Below, piece after piece: positions 1 to 5,431 of a DNA stretch of 5,635 nt (its first letter is position 1; the number at the start of each line of letters is the position of its first letter). This DNA comes from Bacteroidia bacterium (GTDB lineage Bacteria > Bacteroidota > Bacteroidia > Bacteroidales > Azobacteroidaceae): NCBI GenBank assembly GCA_025996895.1, contig BNTW01000121.1, forward strand, positions 1 to 5,635, given 5' to 3'. The position numbers and the translations under genes were made by a program. Under the pieces are notes generated by a model. The model had not been told where the DNA came from, made no database searches, and saw only the letters and a list, made by a program, of their open reading frames with translations.

Positions 1-663
1 TTCATGTATGCCGGCTATTTCTTCGGCGAACTGGAATTTGTGAAAAAAAATCTCAGCCTGCTGGCGGTAGTCATTATTTTTATTTCGCTTCTACCTGCGA
101 TTATTGAAATTATGAGGCAAAGAGCGAAGCACAAGAAATCGTTTGTCAAAAAAAGCACAGATTCCATGTATAAGGTTAAGTGGAGTTTGTCTGTGATCAT
201 AACTACGATAGGTATTGCATTCGGTTTTTTTTGTATTGATGCAATTTTAATATATAAATTAGTTTATTTCGGCAATATTCTTTTATACACTTTGCTCTTG
301 ATTCTTATTAATGCAATATTATTATTTGTGATAATTAATATTCCGCTTACCATTAAATTAAGCGATGAGCGCATTGTTGTACAAAAAATATTAGGTAAAA
401 TACAAATCCGATATTCAGATATAGTTTTTGTGAAAATATTCAATCCTGCTGCTGATTTAAGAATTTTTGGAAGTGGCTGTTTTTGTGGTTTTATTGGAAA
501 ATTTTCAAATAAAGATTATGGCTGGTATTCCTCTTATGTATTGGATAGCCGGCAATCGTTCATACTATCGCTTAAAAATAATACTAAATACGCATTTAGT
601 TGCGAAAGCAGTACAGAGATAGTAGATAAAATAAATGGATATATTCACAATGCAAAAGTATAG
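1..663 (+). CDS. DedA-family C-terminus fused in frame to a PH-domain (bPH-like) membrane protein, 5'-partial
   Basis: The reading frame is open from base 1 and continues beyond the left edge, so the Met at position 4 is internal. The first ~55 residues (FMYAGYFFG near the start, then a hydrophobic helix with ISLLPAIIE and a basic tail) match the end of DedA/SNARE-associated inner-membrane proteins, a family linked to lipid scrambling and membrane homeostasis. From the Met at 166 the protein changes. MYKVKW opens a second protein type with two hydrophobic segments (about residues 64-82 and 93-115, counting from position 4), then a cytoplasmic domain (about 117-219) with LSDERIVV, RIFGSGCFCG and a late FSCES motif. 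This is typical of Bacteroidetes PH-domain (bPH_6-like) proteins. A paralogue with its own start is at 5432, so the second half is normally a separate protein. The first ~140 bp are more GC-rich than the rest. The fusion could be real, a recombination scar, or an assembly error that removed a stop. Both family assignments are fairly sure; the physiological role of the fusion is unknown. Confidence 0.8.
   Translation, partial: FMYAGYFFGELEFVKKNLSLLAVVIIFISLLPAIIEIMRQRAKHKKSFVKKSTDSMYKVKWSLSVIITTIGIAFGFFCIDAILIYKLVYFGNILLYTLLLILINAILLFVIINIPLTIKLSDERIVVQKILGKIQIRYSDIVFVKIFNPAADLRIFGSGCFCGFIGKFSNKDYGWYSSYVLDSRQSFILSLKNNTKYAFSCESSTEIVDKINGYIHNAKV
166..369 (+). repeat. Direct repeat copy 1 (5' part of PH-protein gene)
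   Basis: This stretch aligns without gaps to 5432-5635, the same strand and reading frame. The two translations share about 44 of 68 residues. The second membrane helix and the following residues (positions 43-63 from the Met) are identical. At the DNA level 301-369 matches 5567-5635 at about 60 of 69 bases. Weak similarity also continues a few bases upstream of the ATG (ACAGATTCC versus ACAGTT). The right copy is cut by the window edge, so the repeat probably extends to about 663 here. Confidence 0.8.
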
Positions 664-756
664 AATATGTAGATAAGAAATTAATTATATCAAAAAAGGC
701 GTTAGCTTTTGTTCTCACTATAGAATATCTGCAAAATATTTAAATTACTAGGGAAT

Positions 757-796
757 GAGAAGTTCAACGCCCACGTGTTTTGCGTGGGCTTTTCTC
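757..796 (+). terminator. Rho-independent terminator after the DedA-PH gene
   Basis: A perfect 7-bp GC-rich stem, GCCCACG (769-775) with CGTGGGC (783-789), has a 7-nt loop and is followed at once by TTTT and then more T-rich sequence. An outer GAGAA (757-761) can pair with TTCTC (792-796). It lies about 95 bp after the stop at 663 and fits termination of the left-hand transcript. Confidence 0.75.
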
Positions 797-814
797 GTTT
801 TAGTAATAGGTTTT

Positions 815-855
815 GCAGAGCCTCTATAGTAAACATGATAGGCCTGCGTTTTTTT
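815..855 (+). terminator. Terminator-like hairpin just upstream of the first XRE gene
   Basis: GCAG and GCCT (815-823, with A819 bulged) can pair with AGGC and CTGC (840-847) across a 16-nt loop. A run of seven T follows at 849-855. It could be a second, tandem terminator for the left transcript. It ends only 18 bp before the ATG at 874, and I find no convincing promoter in that space, so it may instead lie within the leader of the XRE mRNA and act as an attenuator. Confidence 0.4.
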
Positions 856-873
856 GGTTTAAAATGAATCAAT

Positions 874-1119
874 ATGAAAGAGCACACACCAATTATTGGA
901 AAATTAATCTGCAACAAACTGAAAGAGCAGGGACGCACAACTGCATGGTTAGCAAAAAAAATGTGTTGCGATCAAAGCAATATTTATAAGATATACAAGA
1001 AAACAAATATCGACCTGATTCAACTTATACAAATTTCAATCATTATGGAATTTAATTTTTTAGATTGCTATTCTCAATTTATCAGAAAAAACATAACAAA
1101 AATGGACATTTCCGCCTAA
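874..1119 (+). CDS. Small XRE-like helix-turn-helix regulator (copy 1)
   Basis: This encodes an 81-aa protein that is almost all one DNA-binding-like domain. The core IGKLICNKLKEQGRTTAWLA, then a Cys and NIYKIYKK, reads as the helix-turn-helix of a Cro/C1-type (XRE) regulator, with WLAKK as the first helix of the motif and the NIYKIY stretch in the recognition helix. It is about 46% identical (31 of 67 aligned residues) to the protein at 3173-3406, so the two are paralogues. There is no effector or dimerisation domain, so it probably acts as a cytoplasmic DNA-binding protein. The last codons (MDISA) are written inside the left arm of a perfect inverted repeat, and its TAA stop lies in the loop. 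A promoter and the transglutaminase-like gene follow, which makes local regulation likely. The target is unproven. Start: the ATG at 874 gives MKEH, like MKNK in the paralogue; an ATG at 864 is in another frame. Confidence 0.8.
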   Translation: MKEHTPIIGKLICNKLKEQGRTTAWLAKKMCCDQSNIYKIYKKTNIDLIQLIQISIIMEFNFLDCYSQFIRKNITKMDISA

Positions 1120-1139
1120 AATAATGGCGGAAATGTCCA
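1103..1139. repeat. Perfect 14-bp inverted repeat at the end of XRE copy 1
   Basis: TGGACATTTCCGCC (1103-1116) is the exact reverse complement of GGCGGAAATGTCCA (1126-1139), with a 9-nt AT-rich loop that contains the XRE stop codon. No T-run follows on the + strand, so it is not a standard + strand terminator. On the - strand the hairpin is followed by ATTTTTGTT, so it could end a leftward transcript. It ends 6 bp before a TTG that can serve as the -33 element of the next gene, so it may be an operator or an mRNA-processing or stabilising hairpin. Confidence 0.85.
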
Positions 1140-1145
1140 AAACTA

Positions 1146-1175
1146 TTGGAATGTTATTGTTATTGTATAATTTTG
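1146..1175 (+). promoter_or_regulatory. Bacteroides-type promoter for the transglutaminase-like lipoprotein gene
   Basis: TAATTTTG at 1168-1175 fits the Bacteroides -7 consensus TAnnTTTG exactly. A TTG at 1146-1148 lies 19 bp upstream and fits the -33 TTTG/TTG element. Transcription would begin near 1182, about 15 nt before the ATG at 1198. The inverted repeat at 1103-1139 touches the upstream side. Confidence 0.6.
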
Positions 1176-1197
1176 ACAAAAAAGATAGAATACTCCA

Positions 1198-3168
1198 ATG
1201 AAAAATGCATTTAAATATCCTATTTATGCTGTTTTGTTTTTGATTTTTTTTGTTATGTCTTGCCAACAAAAAACTGACTATTTGAAAGAAACGTTACAAT
1301 TGGCTGGGAATAATCGTGTGGAATTAGAAAAGGTATTGCAACATTATGCTTTTGACCCGAATGATAGTCTTAAATATAAAGCCGCTGTATTTTTAATAGA
1401 AAACATTCAAGGACATTATTCTTACAAGAATAAGGAGTATTTAGAGGCTTATTATCATGAATTGGATAGTATGGTGAATGAAAATCAAGATTATGAAATG
1501 AACAAGCGATTAATGGAAAAATTTTCCTACAAGTATCAAGGAGCGGCCATTCAAGAAATTGTAGAGGATATTCAAATAATAACGGCTGAATATTTGATTG
1601 AAAATATAGACAAGGCTTTTGAAGTTTGGATAGGCGGTGAATGGGCGACGCATGTTACGTTCGATAATTTTTGCGAATATATATTACCCTATAAATGTAC
1701 AGAATTGCAACCTTTAGATAATTGGCGTGAATATGCTCGTGAGATGCTTAAAGCCGATTTGGACAATTTACACTATTGTGATTTATACAAAAATTCGGCA
1801 TTCCAAGCAGCTACTTCAATTAGTAAGGAAATTATTAAACTTAATCGGCAATTTTATCCTTTTGATGGAATTCGAGCAATTCCAATCAAAAACATCCGGA
1901 CATTGGCTAAATTACCGTTCGGAACGTGTGAAGACTATTCTGTATTAGCTTTAGCAGTTATGCGTAGTAAAGGCATACCGATAATGGAAGATTTTACACC
2001 ACAATGGTCTTTTCAACCTCAAGCTCATTCTTGGAATATTTTGTTGAATAATCGCGAGAAAAATATGATATTCTCGGCTGGCTCAAGTAATCCGGGAGAA
2101 TTGCATAATCCCGATACTAAAATGGCAAAAGTATTTCGTCGAACTTATGCCATTAATCGAGATATATACAATCTTCATCTATCAGAAAATTATATACCAG
2201 TTGTTTTTCGAAATTATTTTATAAAAGATGTAACGGAAGAATATTTGACAACATGTGATGTGGATATTGAAGTCCCATCCGAATTTAAAAATAAATATAA
2301 ATATGCCTATTTAGCCGTCTTTGATAATAACAATTGGATATCTGTTCATTATGGTAAAATAAAGAATGGTAGAGTGAAATTTGAAAAAATGGGCAAAATG
2401 TGCATGTATTTACCTGTTCTTTATGGACAACAAGGTATTATTCCGTTTAGTGTTCCATTTCATATATCTATTCAAGGAAAAATTAAAAAACATGAAATAA
2501 TTAAGAATAATTTTCTCAATTCTACTATTTATCGGAAATATTTTATTGCTGGACATTGTTATGAAGTGGGTAATCGTATGCAAAATGGACGGTTTGAGGT
2601 AGCAAATTGTGCTGATTTCAGCGACGCCGTGGTGATACATCGTATTATGAATTTTACTGTACAATCCAAAGAATTCAGATTGGATACGCTGAAAAATACT
2701 TATCGCTATTGGCGTTATTGCGGACCAAATGACAGTTATTGCAATATTGGAGAATTGTATTTTTATCAAGATTCTAATAAGTGGCCTATTTACGGACATA
2801 TTATTGGGACTAATGCTTCCAAATCAATTAATGATAAAAAAGTTGTATTTGATGGAGACCCATTAACCCTATTTGACAATCGGCATCCGAATGGCGGATG
2901 GGTAGGTGTGGATTTTGGGAAACCTATAAAAATGAATCGAATTGCGTACACTCCTCGTGGTGACGGAAATGATATTACTCCGGGTGATTTTTACGAACTT
3001 TTTTATTGGAATAATAAATGGGTTTCAATGGGTAAGAAACAAGCAACGGATATAAAGCTCATTTATGAGAATTTACCCGCTGGAACAATTTATTGGATTC
3101 GCAATCTTTCAAGAGGGAAAGATGAGAGGATTTTTAGTTATGAAAATGGGACACTAAAATGGTGGTAA
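1198..3168 (+). CDS. Transglutaminase-like lipoprotein with discoidin-like C-terminus
   Basis: A 656-aa protein. Residues 1-22 are a lipoprotein signal (basic start, hydrophobic core, VMSC with Cys22), so it is probably lipid-anchored in the envelope. A mainly helical region follows (about 23-200). Next is a transglutaminase-like domain (about 200-310) with LPFGTCEDYS (Cys244, the expected nucleophile) and AHSWN (His277). The place where the family usually has the catalytic Asp reads IFSAGSSNPG (Ser293), so the triad looks incomplete. Residues about 340-450 look like a beta-sandwich. The C-terminus (about 455-656) contains NGRFEVAN, YRYWRY (502-507) and FDGDPLTLFDNRHPNGGWVG from 551, typical of Bacteroidetes discoidin (F5/8 type C-like) modules. 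Likely roles are peptide or cell-wall cleavage, cross-linking or binding; the substrate is unknown. It has its own promoter and is followed after 4 bp by the second XRE gene, so the two are probably cotranscribed. The ATG at 1198 is supported by the signal peptide and the promoter spacing. Confidence 0.85.
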   Translation: MKNAFKYPIYAVLFLIFFVMSCQQKTDYLKETLQLAGNNRVELEKVLQHYAFDPNDSLKYKAAVFLIENIQGHYSYKNKEYLEAYYHELDSMVNENQDYEMNKRLMEKFSYKYQGAAIQEIVEDIQIITAEYLIENIDKAFEVWIGGEWATHVTFDNFCEYILPYKCTELQPLDNWREYAREMLKADLDNLHYCDLYKNSAFQAATSISKEIIKLNRQFYPFDGIRAIPIKNIRTLAKLPFGTCEDYSVLALAVMRSKGIPIMEDFTPQWSFQPQAHSWNILLNNREKNMIFSAGSSNPGELHNPDTKMAKVFRRTYAINRDIYNLHLSENYIPVVFRNYFIKDVTEEYLTTCDVDIEVPSEFKNKYKYAYLAVFDNNNWISVHYGKIKNGRVKFEKMGKMCMYLPVLYGQQGIIPFSVPFHISIQGKIKKHEIIKNNFLNSTIYRKYFIAGHCYEVGNRMQNGRFEVANCADFSDAVVIHRIMNFTVQSKEFRLDTLKNTYRYWRYCGPNDSYCNIGELYFYQDSNKWPIYGHIIGTNASKSINDKKVVFDGDPLTLFDNRHPNGGWVGVDFGKPIKMNRIAYTPRGDGNDITPGDFYELFYWNNKWVSMGKKQATDIKLIYENLPAGTIYWIRNLSRGKDERIFSYENGTLKWW

Positions 3169-3172
3169 TGAT

Positions 3173-3406
3173 ATGAAAAACAAGAAAATTCATATTGGGA
3201 ATCTAATTCAGGATAAATTAAAGGCTGATGGACGTTCTGTTACATGGTTGGCTAAACGAATTCATTGCGAACGAAATAACATTTACGGAATATTTAAAAG
3301 ACCTTCTATTGACTCAGAATTGCTGTTATATATTTCTTTGACACTTGAAACCAACTTTTTTACATATTATTCTGCTATTTATAATGATCTGCAAATGAAA
3401 GATTAA
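3173..3406 (+). CDS. Small XRE-like helix-turn-helix regulator (copy 2)
   Basis: A 77-aa, one-domain protein with IGNLIQDKLKADGRSVTWLA, a Cys and NIYGIFKR, the same helix-turn-helix pattern as the protein at 874-1119 (about 46% identical, aligned without gaps over 67 residues). The recognition-helix region differs (CERNNIYGIFKR versus CDQSNIYKIYKK), so the two may bind different sites. The family is common in Bacteroidetes as stand-alone proteins of about 75 aa; no target is known to me. The ATG lies 4 bp after the stop of the transglutaminase-like gene, so it is probably expressed from that gene's promoter with translational coupling. Its stop is followed within 1 bp by an inverted repeat and then by a promoter-like site for the radical SAM gene, so that operon is the obvious candidate target. 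This is inferred from position only. Confidence 0.8.
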   Translation: MKNKKIHIGNLIQDKLKADGRSVTWLAKRIHCERNNIYGIFKRPSIDSELLLYISLTLETNFFTYYSAIYNDLQMKD

Positions 3407-3407
3407 G

Positions 3408-3448
3408 TGTATCTAAATTAAATATAGATTGCATATTATTTAGATACA
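3408..3448. repeat. Long inverted repeat after XRE copy 2
   Basis: TGTATCTAAAT (3408-3418) is the exact reverse complement of ATTTAGATACA (3438-3448). Inside, AATAT (3421-3425) can pair with ATATT (3433-3437) after a two-base bulge, leaving a 7-nt loop. So the whole unit can fold into one 16-bp interrupted stem. It is AT-rich and followed by AATTTTG, so a weak terminator is possible. It also lies directly before the promoter-like site of the radical SAM gene and could be an operator. Confidence 0.75.
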
Positions 3449-3451
3449 AAT

Positions 3452-3487
3452 TTTGAATAAAAATCAATAATATTATTTTTATTTTTG
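3452..3487 (+). promoter_or_regulatory. Promoter-like site upstream of the radical SAM gene
   Basis: TATTTTTG at 3480-3487 fits the Bacteroides -7 consensus TAnnTTTG exactly, 17 bp before the ATG at 3505. The nearest TTTG (3452-3455) is 24 bp upstream, longer than the usual spacing of about 19-21, so the -33 part is weak. The position just after the inverted repeat mirrors the arrangement at 1103-1175. Confidence 0.45.
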
Positions 3488-3504
3488 CGAAACATATAAT
3501 AAAG

Positions 3505-4533
3505 ATGGAAAATAATATTACAATTAGTCCGACGACAATAAGTTTCATTACAACAAATAAATGTAGTGCTGCATGTAAAAATTGTTGTTATGGGTGTAGT
3601 CCTCAAAAAAAAGATAGACTTAGTTTAGGTGAAATGAAAGATTACATTGATCAAGCATTGGATGTTTATTCTACAATAAAATTACTTGTGCTGACAGGTG
3701 GAGAATGTTTTACTCTTGGAAAAGATTTGAATAGTATTATAAAATATGGAGGGGAAAGAGGATTAAAAGTTAGGGTTGTAACCAATGCTTATTGGGCAAC
3801 CACTTTCGAAAAAGCATATTCTCGACTAAAAGGATTAGTTGAGGTTGGATTAAGTGAACTAAATATTAGTACAGGTGATGATCATCAAGAATGGGTTCCT
3901 TACGATAATATAGTTTGTGCGATTATGTCTTCACTTGAACAAAATATCGCCACAGCTGTTAATGTCGAAACAAATAGCATATCCGAATTTAATTCTAAAA
4001 AGTTAAAAGAAGATTATCGATTGAGTGAATATTTCGAGAAATATAAAGACAAATTGATAATTATTGAAAATGTTTGGATGCCTTTTAAAGTATCGACAAA
4101 TAATAAACTTAAAGATAGTTTATCAAACAATACAAAAGAAATTCCAACCTGTTTAAAAAATCGTTGTGTCAATTTATTCAGTACAATAACAATAAATCCA
4201 TTTAATAAAATGATAGCATGTTGTGGGCTCACTGCCGAATATACTTCATATTTGAATTTAGGTAATGCTAAAAAGTATTCTATAAAACAACTATACGAAC
4301 ATCAATTTGATGATTTTATGAAAATTTGGCTTTATACCGAAGGGCCTAAAAAAATATTAGATTTCATACATGAAAAGTCAAATACAGAATATTTTGATAC
4401 TTCAAATTGGCATTTATGCCAAATATGTGCCGAAATTTTTCAAAAAGAGCAAAATATAGAGATACTTCAAAAATATAGTTCGGAAATATTTACTAATGTC
4501 ATGCTAAAATATACACTTATTAGAGAGAGCTAA
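3505..4533 (+). CDS. Radical SAM protein with SPASM-like C-terminal cysteines
   Basis: A 342-aa protein, probably cytoplasmic (no signal peptide). ISFITTNKCSAACKNCC gives Cys20, Cys24 and Cys27 in the CxxxCxxC order that binds the radical SAM 4Fe-4S cluster. TGGE at 64-67 is the SAM-binding motif, and ISTGDDHQEWVP (121-132) is a conserved-looking stretch in the barrel. The C-terminal part has more cysteines, C216-x4-C221, C239-C240 (after INPFNKMIA) and C305-x2-C308, resembling a SPASM or twitch-type auxiliary cluster domain. Such proteins often modify peptides or proteins, for example in making RiPPs, but the reaction here cannot be read from sequence. Extra Cys28 and Cys31 sit next to the main cluster. 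The 285-aa protein gene follows after 34 bp on the same strand, so the two are probably cotranscribed and that product is the best candidate substrate. The ATG at 3505 is supported by the -7 box 17 bp upstream and by the usual short N-terminus before the cysteine motif. Confidence 0.88.
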   Translation: MENNITISPTTISFITTNKCSAACKNCCYGCSPQKKDRLSLGEMKDYIDQALDVYSTIKLLVLTGGECFTLGKDLNSIIKYGGERGLKVRVVTNAYWATTFEKAYSRLKGLVEVGLSELNISTGDDHQEWVPYDNIVCAIMSSLEQNIATAVNVETNSISEFNSKKLKEDYRLSEYFEKYKDKLIIIENVWMPFKVSTNNKLKDSLSNNTKEIPTCLKNRCVNLFSTITINPFNKMIACCGLTAEYTSYLNLGNAKKYSIKQLYEHQFDDFMKIWLYTEGPKKILDFIHEKSNTEYFDTSNWHLCQICAEIFQKEQNIEILQKYSSEIFTNVMLKYTLIRES

Positions 4534-4567
4534 TTTTATAACTATTAATCATTTAAATATATTTATT

Positions 4568-5425
4568 ATGTTGAAAGTAAATAAACATGTAACAAGAGTA
4601 GTTGCCGGTGCTGTATCGGCAGGAGTGTTAATGCCTTCATGTATTCCCGCTGGGAATTATGATGATTTGTTATATATCCAAGATCAACAAAAAAGAGATC
4701 TGGGACAACTTGCAATTCCTATGCAGATTAACCTTAATTCAAGTCAAGCGGCTTACATCGGTTTTATTCAGAAATTATCTGAAGATATTATTAAATATCC
4801 TGTTATTGCAAAGCAATTTTATAACAATCCTAAATCGTTCATGGAACGTTATGGATATAAAGGTGATATTAACATGGATGATGATCTCCTTAAATTAATT
4901 ATTGCTTTGGGCGATGACGATATTAATCGGGCTGTTAAATTGGGAGATGCAGGGTTATTTATTGATTTGTGTTCTGAAAAAGGATTATTGAATAATAGGA
5001 CAGAATTGTATGCCAGCCTTAGAAATCAATTTGACAAACAACTTTCGGATTTAGGATTGGATTTACCGCCGGCAGAGGAACTTCAAGCTGGTGTCGCATT
5101 AGTATTGATTATTACAGTCCTCGTAGTTGTTGCTATTGTATTTACTGTGACGGCTACGGAAACGAGTATGAACGTTAGTGGTGACGGAGAACAATATGCT
5201 AAAAACAATATGAAACAATATATTACAGAAAATAATCCTGTATTATATATGTGGTTTATGAAACAAAAAGGAAATGATAGTTTCTTATTAGTTGATGAAT
5301 ACACGGAACGTCAAGTTGATGGGCTAATTTTAGAAATTAAGGGACGCAATCCTAAATATTTTGAAAAAAATTCAGAAATGGATTTTAGGAATATGCTCAA
5401 ATTAAATGCAATTATGACTAAATAA
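4568..5425 (+). CDS. Putative lipoprotein/membrane protein with helical leader-like region, partner of the radical SAM protein
   Basis: A 285-aa protein; I do not recognise a named family. Residues 1-25 look like a lipoprotein signal (Lys/Arg start, hydrophobic VVAGAVSAGVLMP, then SC with Cys25), although Pro at -2 is unusual. Residues about 60-125 are helical and acidic, with FIQKLSEDIIKYPVIAKQF, NPKSFMERYG and DDDLLKLIIALGDDDI. This recalls the F..L..D..(L)..F..NP..F...G pattern of Nif11/NHLP-type leader peptides, but only loosely. PPAEELQAG (167-175) is followed by a strongly hydrophobic Val/Ile-rich stretch (about 176-196), a membrane segment or, less likely, a precursor core. A soluble tail (about 197-285) follows. 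Cysteines are rare. It lies 34 bp after the radical SAM gene and 6 bp before the next PH-protein gene, so all three are probably one operon. It may be the substrate of the radical SAM protein or simply an envelope protein. The ATG at 4568 is chosen because it gives the signal-like N-terminus. Confidence 0.75.
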   Translation: MLKVNKHVTRVVAGAVSAGVLMPSCIPAGNYDDLLYIQDQQKRDLGQLAIPMQINLNSSQAAYIGFIQKLSEDIIKYPVIAKQFYNNPKSFMERYGYKGDINMDDDLLKLIIALGDDDINRAVKLGDAGLFIDLCSEKGLLNNRTELYASLRNQFDKQLSDLGLDLPPAEELQAGVALVLIITVLVVVAIVFTVTATETSMNVSGDGEQYAKNNMKQYITENNPVLYMWFMKQKGNDSFLLVDEYTERQVDGLILEIKGRNPKYFEKNSEMDFRNMLKLNAIMTK

Positions 5426-5431
5426 ACAGTT

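Larger units (their letters stand above)
664..873. other. Intergenic stretch of 210 bp between the DedA-PH gene and the first XRE gene
   Basis: It holds the terminator at 757-796 and the weaker hairpin at 815-855. TTCTCA at 712-717 is the reverse complement of TGAGAA at 756-761, which also can pair with TTCTC at 792-796, so two alternative folds are possible. I find no exact Bacteroides promoter; TAGGTTTTG near 807-815 is one base too long for the -7 consensus. No gene on either strand is convincing. Confidence 0.5.

Noticed and set aside
864..873. Earlier ATG at 864 as start of the first XRE gene
   Set aside because: It is in a different reading frame from the helix-turn-helix protein, whose start at 874 matches the paralogue.
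702..938. Open frame of 78 aa on the - strand over the intergenic hairpins
   Set aside because: It covers the terminator at 757-796 and the start of the XRE gene, has no recognisable motif, and reads as chance translation of hairpin and T-rich sequence.
1060..1269. Open frame of 69 aa on the - strand
   Set aside because: It overlaps the XRE end, the inverted repeat, the promoter and the lipoprotein signal region, all better explained on the + strand.
1727..1948. Second + strand frame inside the transglutaminase-like gene
   Set aside because: The main frame carries the catalytic Cys motif through this stretch; the alternative frame has no motif.
2410..2799. Open frame of 129 aa on the - strand
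   Set aside because: It lies wholly inside the well-supported transglutaminase-like gene and shows no domain; it is a shadow of AT-rich coding sequence.
1103..3448. The two inverted repeats as ends of an invertible DNA segment
   Set aside because: The arms at 1103-1139 and 3408-3448 share no sequence, each repeat is a close hairpin, and no recombinase gene is visible.
4014..4232. Open frame of 72 aa on the - strand inside the radical SAM gene
   Set aside because: It overlaps the conserved cysteine-containing region of the + strand gene and shows no own signal.
4659..4898. Second + strand frame inside the 285-aa protein gene
   Set aside because: No motif and no start signal; the main frame has a coherent helical domain here.
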